From: JAXGQD01 sp964574395
Lineage (GTDB): Bacteria; Bacillota; Clostridia; Saccharofermentanales; Fastidiosipilaceae
Length of the DNA: 33,963 nucleotides
Reading direction: 5' to 3'
Assembly (NCBI GenBank): GCA_964574395.1
Contig: CAZNNL010000023.1
Span: forward strand, 1-33,963
Shown here: one piece after another, positions 1 to 6,277 of the stretch
Layout of the letters: the number at the start of each line of letters is the position of its first letter
Position numbering within the stretch: the first letter of the stretch is position 1
Translations under genes and position numbers: made by a program
Notes under the pieces: model-generated
The model's input: only the letters and a program-made list of their open reading frames with translations
Told to the model about the DNA's origin: nothing
Database searches by the model: none

Positions 1-1
1 A

Positions 2-97
2 GCTGTAAACCCTGGCGCTGTGCCAAATTAGTCGCAAATTTGGCATGGAGGGGCTGTAAACCCTGGCGCTGTGCCAAATTAGTCGCAAATTTGGCAT
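2..97. repeat. Two tandem copies of a 45-bp hairpin-forming repeat, period 51 bp
   Basis: Positions 2-46 and 53-97 are identical, separated by GGAGGG. Each copy contains a short stem-loop: TGCCAAATT, a 7-nt loop, then AATTTGGCA. There is no run of T after either hairpin, so they are not classic terminators. The array may extend beyond the left edge. The function is unknown; it could be a small dispersed palindromic element or a variable-number repeat. Confidence 0.8.
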
Positions 98-273
98 AAG
101 GCAAATTCAGGCATACCCCCGGCAACTAGAACAACCGCCAACCTGTACATGTTTCTGTAAAAAACAGCCAACACAGATTTAACAATGGGGGAATATACTA
201 CAGATAAGTCTGGAGACCAACCCAAAAACCAGACGATTAAAAGAACCCAAAAAACAGAAATCTGAATAAAGGG

Positions 274-279
274 TATAAT
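274..279 (+). promoter_or_regulatory. Candidate -10 box (TATAAT) for the GNAT gene
   Basis: A perfect TATAAT lies 51 bp before the GTG start at 330. No good -35 box is visible at the right distance; the upstream DNA is A-rich. Between this box and the gene, CGACG and CGTCG (about 298-313) can pair as a small leader hairpin. This is a motif match only. Confidence 0.4.
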
Positions 280-329
280 AGAACATAATATGAATCCCGA
301 CGGAAAGGCGTCGGATTAGGGAGTTTTCC

Positions 330-923
330 GTGCGTTACCATATACGAGATGGCCAAGAGGGCGATCAGGCAGGCATTGCTGCTACGATTGTTGAGGCTTT
401 CTACGATAATCTAAAATCTATTTCTCGTTCAAAAAAAGTATTAATTGAAGTTTTGGCAAAAGCCGTCACCGTTCAAAGATTCGTTGTTGCAGTAGATAAA
501 AAAACTAATCTAGTTGTTGGAACTATTGGTCTAGGAGATCAGCAGGGTTATCCTGTGCGCGTCGAAGAAGAACAGCTGATAAAAATCTTTGGCTATCTGG
601 AAGGCAAGCTTGCCCGTATGCAGATGGAAGATGAGTTCTATACGCCTAAACACTTTAGTCCGGATCAGGGTCAGATTGACTTTGTTGCGGTGAAGAGGAG
701 AGCGAGAGGGCATCATTTGGCGACTGAGATGTTGCAGTATATTCTGCGGACTAAAGTGAAGTATAGGCAGTTTACTTTGGATGTGATCGAGGGGAATGAG
801 GGGGTTTTGCCAATATATCGCAGTATTGGATTTAAGATAAGCCAAAAAATCCCGGAGAAAAACGGCGCAAACAAAGGCTTCAATTTTTGTTATCGCATGC
901 AATTACAGCGAGCAGCTAGCTAA
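330..923 (+). CDS. GNAT-family N-acetyltransferase
   Basis: A 197-residue protein with a GNAT fold signature. Such enzymes transfer an acetyl group from acetyl-CoA to an amine; the substrate cannot be read from the sequence. The acetyl-CoA loop is seen as VKRRARGHHLATEML (about residues 121-135), which follows the family R-x-x-G-x-G/A pattern with a His in place of one Gly. It is preceded by the beta-strand IDFVAV and followed by a YRSIGF motif near residue 165, typical of the C-terminal half. The start is GTG at 330, chosen because AGGGAG lies at 318-323 with a 6-nt spacer. The gene converges on the lipoprotein gene at 920: its TAA (921-923) overlaps that gene's TAG (920-922). No partner gene hints at a pathway. 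Confidence 0.8.
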   Translation: MRYHIRDGQEGDQAGIAATIVEAFYDNLKSISRSKKVLIEVLAKAVTVQRFVVAVDKKTNLVVGTIGLGDQQGYPVRVEEEQLIKIFGYLEGKLARMQMEDEFYTPKHFSPDQGQIDFVAVKRRARGHHLATEMLQYILRTKVKYRQFTLDVIEGNEGVLPIYRSIGFKISQKIPEKNGANKGFNFCYRMQLQRAAS

Positions 924-1867
924 AACCAAGATTTGGTCACCCGGTAGCGGTCGAGTTGGAAATCGTAAGTGATAATGTAGTTTTGCTCATCGATTGAAGC
1001 GGTGAAGGACAGTGCGAGAAAGTCCGCTGGAGAAACGATTTCTTCCACTGGATTTGAATCGCCTTGAAGCGTTGCCCCTGGTTCAATAGGGTCACTAATA
1101 TAAAATACAGCGATTTCATTCGAGATGGGTTGTTTGGCTTCCAGACCAATCTGGCTGATAGCATAATTGGAATTGTTGGTTACACGCATGTAGGCGTAGG
1201 TTTTGCCAAGAATATCAAGATCATCAATAGCCACTAAAATTTCTAATTCATCTAAAGTAACCGCAAGATCTTCAAGGGCTGTAGAAGTCGACCCTTTCAC
1301 AGGATTAACGTTAGTCATATACGTTTGGGTTTTGACGTCGTATTTGACATAGTATGAATTCTCTTCGTCTTCGATCGTGTAGGTAACGCCAACCACATCG
1401 GCTTCTGTCATGCCTGCTTCACCAGAATTTCGGAAAATTGTGGAGGTTTCTCCTGGCAAAACGACCTGTGCCAAAAAATTCGGCACCCTGTTTCCTGTAC
1501 TCGGAATCACTGATTCGTAGAAGAATTCAGTCAAAATTAGATTGCTGTTGTTAGTAACCGTCGATTCAAGATAGGTGTTACCGAGCGCATCCTTTTCAGA
1601 AACCTCAATAGTAAACGGGAACTGGTCGAATGTTGCCGGTGGTTCAACAATCGCATCATGCATCCCATCGTCTAAATCATCTAATAAGTCTAAATCATCT
1701 AAGAATTCTAAGCCCTCTAGCGTCTCAATCTCAGAGACCGACTCACTTTCTAAACTGGGCTCGATAGCAGCGCTGCTTGTGCTCTGGGCGGTGGTAGGCG
1801 CCTTAACAGCGTTCGCACATCCGCTTAATAGCAGGACCGTCAGAACGAAACACATAATTTTTTTCAT
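920..1867 (-). CDS. Lipoprotein with two FxLYD-like/Ig-like repeat domains (paralogue A)
   Basis: A predicted exported lipoprotein of 315 residues. The signal peptide MKKIMCFVLTVLLLSGC ends in a lipobox with C17 as the lipidated residue. A Ser/Thr/Glu-rich linker with an acidic Leu-Asp stretch follows (about 30-70). Two similar beta-rich domains follow, each with a TxTNNS or VTNNS core and a (V/D)xxPGxT turn, which suggests anchoring outside the membrane. The start at 1867 is preferred over upstream in-frame starts (1873, 1951): a GAGG about 8 nt away suits it, and it begins the signal peptide. It lies 96 bp downstream of its paralogue on the same strand, so the two are probably co-transcribed. 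The function is unknown; a role in surface sensing or binding would be a guess. Confidence 0.75.
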   Translation of the reverse strand: MKKIMCFVLTVLLLSGCANAVKAPTTAQSTSSAAIEPSLESESVSEIETLEGLEFLDDLDLLDDLDDGMHDAIVEPPATFDQFPFTIEVSEKDALGNTYLESTVTNNSNLILTEFFYESVIPSTGNRVPNFLAQVVLPGETSTIFRNSGEAGMTEADVVGVTYTIEDEENSYYVKYDVKTQTYMTNVNPVKGSTSTALEDLAVTLDELEILVAIDDLDILGKTYAYMRVTNNSNYAISQIGLEAKQPISNEIAVFYISDPIEPGATLQGDSNPVEEIVSPADFLALSFTASIDEQNYIITYDFQLDRYRVTKSWF

Positions 1868-1963
1868 TTTCATTACCTCATTTTTATTTATTGTGGCTTG
1901 GTCAGCGTAGAATATTGTTTGAGGCACGCCAATCCAAGCCAATGCAAGCATTAATAAATAGCG

Positions 1964-2923
1964 TTAAAAGTTCATGACCAAATAGCGCTTCAACTTATAG
2001 TCATACTGGACAGAGACGTTGCCTTCTTCTGTTGCAGCAAAATACAAAATCGTCAAATAGTCATCAGGAGTGACGCCTTCTTCCAATACATAGGATGGGC
2101 TCTCTAATGTGGCCCCAGGCTCAATTGGACCCATAAGGGGCATGAACGTAGACGTGTTCGACTCCACAACTTTCATATACAGGCTGATGCTGCTGATTGG
2201 GTACAAGGAATTATTTTTCACCACCAACTTAGCAACAAGCTCCCCATCGAAGGGGTCTACGCCATAAATTATCCCGACTTCTAATTCGTCAATTTTGACC
2301 GGCACTTCATCGACAGGCGTAAAATCAAGCATACTCAGTGGTTCTGAGTTTCTTATATACTGTTCGGTTTTTATGTTGTACTTAATTTGATAGGTGTTTT
2401 GCTCGTCTTCAAGCCTGTACTCGTAAGTGAGAATATCGGCTTCCTTTGAGTCTGCTTCTGCAGGAAATTTATTTATGGTTGATGTTTCGCCTGGCAAAAC
2501 CGTCTCTTTAAACAGATACCACTCGACCTCACTCGAGTTCGGAACTTGCACCTCGATACCTATTTCCTTCAAAACATACGGACTATTATTAGTAACCGTT
2601 AGTTCTGCGAAAATTTCTCCATACTCATCCACTTCTTGAAGTTCGTATGTAAAGGGTATTTGTTCGAAACTAACATGCGCTGCACCATCCGTGGTTTTGG
2701 GCACCGTTAGCTGGTTTAGTAGGTCTTCTAAACTGACTTCCTTACTCTCGGATTCGCCTTCTGCGACACCTGCACTGGATGAATCAGACGATTCCACCGG
2801 TCCAGAACTTGTTTGTCCTTCCGAGACTGTTGTTTCATTCTTGTTCTCTGTGGTCGTTTTCGGAGCGCTGGAACATGCACTAAGCATGATGGCTACGAGT
2901 AATATACTAATTATTTTTTTCAT
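1964..2923 (-). CDS. Lipoprotein with two FxLYD-like/Ig-like repeat domains (paralogue B)
   Basis: A 319-residue predicted lipoprotein, tandem paralogue of the gene at 920-1867. The signal peptide MKKIISILLVAIMLSAC has a lipobox Cys at 17. The linker (about 20-70) is rich in Ser, Thr and Glu. Two domains follow, with LTVTNNSPYVLKEIGIEV and LVVKNNSLYPISSISL as their cores and VLPGETSTI and IEPGATL as matching turns. The same layout in both proteins shows an internal domain duplication followed by a gene duplication. The start is supported by AGGGGG a few bases before the ATG. It reads away from the small basic-protein gene at 3007-3273, which lies upstream on the same strand. No enzyme motif is visible and the specific function is unknown. 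Confidence 0.75.
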   Translation of the reverse strand: MKKIISILLVAIMLSACSSAPKTTTENKNETTVSEGQTSSGPVESSDSSSAGVAEGESESKEVSLEDLLNQLTVPKTTDGAAHVSFEQIPFTYELQEVDEYGEIFAELTVTNNSPYVLKEIGIEVQVPNSSEVEWYLFKETVLPGETSTINKFPAEADSKEADILTYEYRLEDEQNTYQIKYNIKTEQYIRNSEPLSMLDFTPVDEVPVKIDELEVGIIYGVDPFDGELVAKLVVKNNSLYPISSISLYMKVVESNTSTFMPLMGPIEPGATLESPSYVLEEGVTPDDYLTILYFAATEEGNVSVQYDYKLKRYLVMNF

Positions 2924-3006
2924 TTTGTTCCCCCTAAATATTGAGCTTATTATTAATACGCATATATTGGCAAAAAGGTTACCGAAACAAGTTTAACATT
3001 ATCCCT

Positions 3007-3273
3007 TTAGTTTGTTGAAATGCTTTCGAACTGGATTTGCTTTTGTTTCTTACTTAATGGAAGCGGCAGGTCTTGAGCAGTATTAAGCAAATAAAAAAAC
3101 ACGGCTTGTGAATCGTCTGGATTCCAGGACCGTGCTTTTTTTCTTTTGTAAGCTTTGGGGTTGGGTGTTTTCCGTGTGATTGGACTGATTTCGCCCCAGC
3201 TGCCTCTTCGTTTGCTGTTCAGCTCTCGTTTCTTTTTCTTTGAGAGCTTCTCGTAGGGTACATATTTGTTCAT
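3007..3273 (-). CDS. Small basic hypothetical protein (88 aa)
   Basis: A short Lys/Arg-rich protein with a strong AGGAGG ribosome binding site directly upstream. The N-terminal two thirds (NKYVPYEKLSKKKKRELNSK through about residue 52) resembles a small conserved basic protein I have seen in Clostridia-type genomes; the function is unknown to me. There are no membrane segments or Cys pairs. The base content suggests possible nucleic-acid binding, which is inference only. A hairpin with flanking A and T tracts lies inside the C-terminal part (3093-3142), so the last 30 or so residues may be a poorly conserved read-through extension. Confidence 0.6.
   Translation of the reverse strand: MNKYVPYEKLSKKKKRELNSKRRGSWGEISPITRKTPNPKAYKRKKARSWNPDDSQAVFFYLLNTAQDLPLPLSKKQKQIQFESISTN
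3093..3142. terminator. Possible bidirectional terminator hairpin inside a small gene
   Basis: CACGG (3100-3104) can pair with CCGTG (3130-3134), with an inner GTC/GAC and TGG/CCA stem, flanked by A7 on the left and T7 on the right. The shape fits an intrinsic terminator on either strand. It lies within the reading frame at 3007-3273, which is unusual. Confidence 0.45.
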
Positions 3274-3381
3274 ATGAGAACCTCCTTCTTGTTTGTGCTA
3301 ATGAATTATACATTATTATTGGTGCTTCGGGGATCGGAAATAGCACCTGCCATTTAGTATAATGCGAGTTGGCGGGTTTGG

Positions 3382-3399
3382 TTTTGCCAAGATAATGGA
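3382..3399 (+). other. Short spacer before the radical SAM gene containing a TTTTGCCAA copy
   Basis: The stretch 3274-3414 separates divergent genes (the basic protein on -, the radical SAM gene on +). It holds a TTTTGCCAAG at 3382-3391 and a GGAGAG at 3397-3402 that may serve as the ribosome binding site. No clear -35/-10 pair is seen. Confidence 0.3.
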
Positions 3400-3414
3400 G
3401 AGCAAAATAAGAGT

Positions 3415-3676
3415 ATGCATTATGCGGATTATAAGACGATTCTTTCTCCCCAAAATGGTATGAACCTTTACCGTGGTTGTTCCCATGGTTGTATTTATTG
3501 CGACAGTCGTAGTCATTCTTACCAAATGGTGCANNNNNNNNNNNNNNNNNNNNNNNNNNNNNNNNNNNNNNNNNNNNNNNNNNNNNNNNNNNNNNNNNNN
3601 NNNNNNNNNNNNNNNNNNNNNNNNNNNNNNNNNGTTTCCTGAAGTAAATCGACAGCTGTCTTTTTTTGATGAGTAG
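3415..3676 (+). CDS. SPL-family radical SAM protein, interrupted by a scaffold gap
   Basis: The visible N-terminus (39 residues) carries ILSPQNGMNLYRGCSHGCIYC, with C22, C26 and C29 forming the CX3CX2C motif that binds the 4Fe-4S cluster of radical SAM enzymes. The context resembles spore-photoproduct-lyase-like (SPL family) proteins of about 290 residues. After the gap, FPEVNRQLSFFDE and a stop at 3674-3676 look like the expected C-terminal end. The two halves are in different frames across the 100 N, so the gap cannot be exactly 100 bp; about 700 bp or more of coding DNA is probably missing. The substrate is unknown. The start is ATG at 3415 with a rather distant GGAGAG (12 nt). Confidence 0.7.
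3534..3633. other. Assembly gap (100 N)
   Basis: A run of 100 N. The family length of the flanking radical SAM gene implies that the true missing sequence is several hundred bases longer. Confidence 0.99.
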
Positions 3677-3724
3677 CTTGGGTATGGGTTTTGATGTGAC
3701 AAAAACTCGCGTGGGGCGTACAGT

Positions 3725-3746
3725 TATAGACTAATAATAGTCTATA
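3725..3746. promoter_or_regulatory. Perfect dyad TATAGACT-N6-AGTCTATA (candidate operator)
   Basis: An 8-bp inverted repeat with a 6-bp spacer, in the 239-bp spacer before the SatD-family gene. Its right arm begins the first of two 30-bp direct repeats, which suggests a protein binding site. Confidence 0.5.
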
Positions 3747-3768
3747 AATAGAAATGAACTAAGATAAG
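3739..3768 (+). repeat. Upstream copy of a 30-bp direct repeat before the SatD-family gene
   Basis: This copy and the one at 3846-3875 match at about 25 of 30 positions, sharing AGTCTATAA and AAATGAACTAA. They are 107 bp apart, about ten helical turns, which suits a pair of regulator sites on one DNA face. Confidence 0.6.
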
Positions 3769-3827
3769 AACAGTCAGGGGCATCGAAAATCTATTCCAAA
3801 AATAAGGAACAAACCCTGATTCAATCC

Positions 3828-3855
3828 TTGCAATAAACTGAAATCAGTCTATAAT
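3828..3855 (+). promoter_or_regulatory. Candidate promoter of the SatD/DUF3307 operon
   Basis: TTGCAA (3828-3833), a 16-bp spacer and TATAAT (3850-3855). The -10 box sits inside the downstream copy of the 30-bp repeat, so a protein bound to that repeat would compete with RNA polymerase. Confidence 0.6.
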
Positions 3856-3875
3856 ATAAAATGAACTAAAATAGG
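3846..3875 (+). repeat. Downstream copy of the 30-bp direct repeat, overlapping the -10 box
   Basis: It begins AGTCTATAATATAAAATGAA and ends about 40 bp before the start codon at 3916. See the upstream copy at 3739-3768. Confidence 0.6.
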
Positions 3876-3915
3876 GAGAGCAAAACCCAGGCAAGAACCC
3901 GGGAAGGAAGCCAAA

Positions 3916-4581
3916 ATGAAACAGTACTATGCAATTATCGCTGACTTGATTGGGTCCAAAAAAATCGAGAACCGCCACGCAGCTCAGGAACAAATCAAAG
4001 AAGCGTTAGACTACATAAACCAAAAATACAAGAAACAAATCGCTTCAAAGTTTAGCCTTACTTTGGGTGATGAGTTCCAAGGGCTCTTGACTACAGGTGA
4101 AAACATCTTTCAAATTATAGACGAGATTGACATAAAAATCCCAGCTTATCCTTGTCGTTTTGGTATCGGCTTGGGGACGATGGCGACTGCGATAAATCCC
4201 GAACAGAGCCTCGGAGCGGATGGGGAAGCGTATTGGAAGGCTAGGGAAGCGATTGAATATGTGCATAACAATGATGATTATGAGATGACGCGGACGCACT
4301 TTTGCGGCTTGACGGATAGTGAAGACTTGCTCGTGAATGATAGCTTGGCTTTGAGTGATGGCTTGAAGGCAAGGTGGACTGAAGTGCAATGGGGGACTTT
4401 TGCCAAACTTATTGAAGAAAATATCTATGGGTCAAATTTCGATCAGAAGCGGCTGGCAAAAAAACTCTCCATCACGGAACAAGCCCTCTATCGCCGTCTA
4501 AAACTGAGTCAGATGAAAGTCTACTTGCGTAGTCGTAGCAATCTGCAAGCATTTGTAGCGGAGAGGGGGGCGAAAAAATGA
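3916..4581 (+). CDS. SatD-family protein with C-terminal HTH-like region
   Basis: A 221-residue protein. The N-terminus YYAIIADLIGSKKIENR and the central SLTLGDEFQGLL and FGIGLGTMATAINPEQSLGA match the SatD family, named after the satD gene of the Streptococcus mutans sat (acid-tolerance) locus; the biochemical role is not established. Residues about 155-205 (FDQKRLAKKLSITEQALYRR then LKLSQMKVYLRSR) look like a helix-turn-helix, so it may bind DNA, perhaps the repeats in its own promoter region (inference). AAGGAAG at 3904-3910 supports the ATG. The stop overlaps the next start (ATGA at 4578-4581), a translational coupling that matches the common SatD/DUF3307 pairing. Confidence 0.75.
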   Translation: MKQYYAIIADLIGSKKIENRHAAQEQIKEALDYINQKYKKQIASKFSLTLGDEFQGLLTTGENIFQIIDEIDIKIPAYPCRFGIGLGTMATAINPEQSLGADGEAYWKAREAIEYVHNNDDYEMTRTHFCGLTDSEDLLVNDSLALSDGLKARWTEVQWGTFAKLIEENIYGSNFDQKRLAKKLSITEQALYRRLKLSQMKVYLRSRSNLQAFVAERGAKK

Positions 4582-5342
4582 GCCAAACATTTACGCTTGG
4601 TATCGGTCAATCGTTAAACAATTTGACGCTCGTGCTACTGATACTGCATGTACTCGGAGATTTTCATCTACAAAGCGACAAAATAGCGAAAGACAAAGCC
4701 CGCGCTTCATGGAAAGCCTTTTCCAATCACATCGCCATTATCGTTGCGCTTGCCATGCTTGTGTTTCTTTTAGAGTCGGTTCGCGAACTCATGATTATAC
4801 TGACGCTTGCGCATATTGCTTTGGACCTGCTCAAGATTGCCAGCAATCGTCTGCTTGAGAAAAAGGTAAAAAATCTGGAACTTAGGGCTTTTTGGCAGAG
4901 TTTGAGTTATGTTGTGGATCAACTTGCGCATTTTGCCATTATTATTGTGCTTGCTAATTCCAGCCTTGCTCCAACGCAAATGTTTTTTATAAACCGACTG
5001 AATCATGAGGCGCTGCTGTTGGTCCTCATGTTTGTGCTGATCACGAAACCTGCTAATGTGAGTTTTAAGATTTTCTTTAGTCGTTTTGCCGACGACCTTA
5101 GCCCGACGCTGGTACAGCCGGTCGCTGGGGCGGGTGCCATAATCGGTACGATGGAACGGATTATTACGGCACTGCTTTTGCTTGTAAATCAATACGCCGC
5201 AATCGGCTTAATTTTTACGGCAAAATCAATCGCCCGCTACGATCGCATCTCAAAAAGCCAAAAGTTCGCCGAATACTATCTCATCGGCTCGCTTTTCAGC
5301 ATCCTGTGGGTCGTCATTTGCTACATGTTGCTATTTGCTTAG
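4578..5342 (+). CDS. DUF3307 membrane protein, partner of SatD
   Basis: A 254-residue integral membrane protein. The N-terminal LLILHVLGDFHLQSDKIAKD is the DUF3307 signature, with the charged/His motif HxxxDFxLQ in the first helix. Several hydrophobic helices follow: about 50-70, 75-90, 115-130, 150-165, 195-220 and 235-252. The function is unknown; the family is often encoded directly after satD-like genes, as here with a 4-bp overlap, so the two products probably act together. The gene ends at TAG 5340-5342, 1 bp from the stop of the convergent gene on the other strand, leaving no room for a separate terminator. Confidence 0.75.
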   Translation: MSQTFTLGIGQSLNNLTLVLLILHVLGDFHLQSDKIAKDKARASWKAFSNHIAIIVALAMLVFLLESVRELMIILTLAHIALDLLKIASNRLLEKKVKNLELRAFWQSLSYVVDQLAHFAIIIVLANSSLAPTQMFFINRLNHEALLLVLMFVLITKPANVSFKIFFSRFADDLSPTLVQPVAGAGAIIGTMERIITALLLLVNQYAAIGLIFTAKSIARYDRISKSQKFAEYYLIGSLFSILWVVICYMLLFA

Positions 5343-5343
5343 C

Positions 5344-5907
5344 CTAGACTTCAACTTTCGCCCTAAAACCGCGTGCCCCATAATAGGCATCCGCACCGTT
5401 ATAGTATAGGAACGTCATCCCATAGCGCTTGTTACAGAAAAACGCGCCGCCTTCGTTTCTGACGAAATCTGGAGTCAAAATCCAAGAGGATGATTTTAAA
5501 TCATAGGTCCCGAATTCCTGCAGCAAGCGATACTCCACTTCATTCAGAAGCGTAACCCCCATCGCTGCGGCCATGCCCATTGCACTTGCGCGCGGCTTAT
5601 TTTCTTTTCTTGCCTCCAGCGCTGCATCGTCATAGCATAAACTGCGACGTTCTTTGGGACTCTCCGCCGCACAATCCGCAAAAAGATAGGTGTCGACTAT
5701 TTTGTCATACGCAATCACGTCAGGCTCTCCGGCCGTTTCTTCAAGCTCGTTGAGCGCACATAATTTATCGTCCTGGGCCTCCAGTTTTTTCAAGACATCC
5801 ACCCACTCGATACCTTCATGTCTATACATATTCTTGGCAAAACGCCCACCCAAAACCTCAAGCAGCGCCTCTTTTTCCTCTAGCGTCAATCTATTATCTC
5901 TACTCAT
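5344..5907 (-). CDS. DUF4256 family protein
   Basis: A 187-residue soluble protein that I recognise as the DUF4256 family by its layout: an N-terminal LEVLGGRFAKNMYRHEGIEW, the central EPDVIAYD and RRSLCYDDAALEARKENKP, then MGVTLLNEVEYRLLQEFG, and a C-terminal YGMTFLYYNGADAYYGARGF. The role of the family is unknown. The start is placed at ATG 5907, which has GAAAGG 10 nt upstream; an in-frame TTG at 5925 has no ribosome binding site. There are no signal peptide or membrane helices. Its promoter must lie in the 370-bp spacer shared with the divergent ATPase gene. Confidence 0.75.
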   Translation of the reverse strand: MSRDNRLTLEEKEALLEVLGGRFAKNMYRHEGIEWVDVLKKLEAQDDKLCALNELEETAGEPDVIAYDKIVDTYLFADCAAESPKERRSLCYDDAALEARKENKPRASAMGMAAAMGVTLLNEVEYRLLQEFGTYDLKSSSWILTPDFVRNEGGAFFCNKRYGMTFLYYNGADAYYGARGFRAKVEV

Positions 5908-6055
5908 ATTGCATCTACCTTTCAAAAGGATTTGTAATACGTCTCTTATAAATAAGTATTCGTATTTATTTTACACTTAAATTGAGGCTTCGGATCTTAA
6001 ATTGTTTTTGCCAATAATATAATAAATAACTTGCGATACCTATAGGTGAAGTGCT

Positions 6056-6186
6056 AAGATGTGCGTGTTTACTAGGGAGTAACTACTGGGCGTGCCTAGA
6101 GGTAATGTCAACAACCGGTCGATAGGCCTGGCATTATCGGTGAAAGTGAGACTGTTGACGCTTGGCGCCAATGGTCTTTTTTAGAA
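6056..6186 (+). promoter_or_regulatory. Candidate yybP-ykoY-like (Mn2+) riboswitch leader with terminal T-run
   Basis: The 370-bp leader before the cation ATPase contains TAGGGAGTA (6073-6081), then TGTCAACA (6107-6114), then TGAAAGTGAGAC (6141-6152) and TGTTGACGC (6153-6161), ending in a GC-rich TTGGCGCCAA hairpin (6162-6171) and a T6 run (6177-6182). GGGAGTA near the 5' side and a late (G)AGAC..TTGAC element recall the yybP-ykoY manganese riboswitch, which is known to control P-type ATPases such as Lactococcus yoaB. CTAGG (6073-6077) can pair with CCTAG (6095-6099), and TGTCAACA with the later TGTTGAC. The assignment rests on memory of the consensus, not on a covariance search. Confidence 0.5.
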
Positions 6187-6277
6187 TAGTGACAATGGAA
6201 TAACTAAAACGAAGTTAATACTTCCGCAAGCCAGCGGCCAACAACTGCGCGACCCCGCGACCCAATAGGAGGAGCAT

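Noticed and set aside
3316..3702. A minus-strand frame spanning the scaffold gap
   Set aside because: It runs through N and opposite the radical SAM motif CSHGCIYC, which is the real gene.
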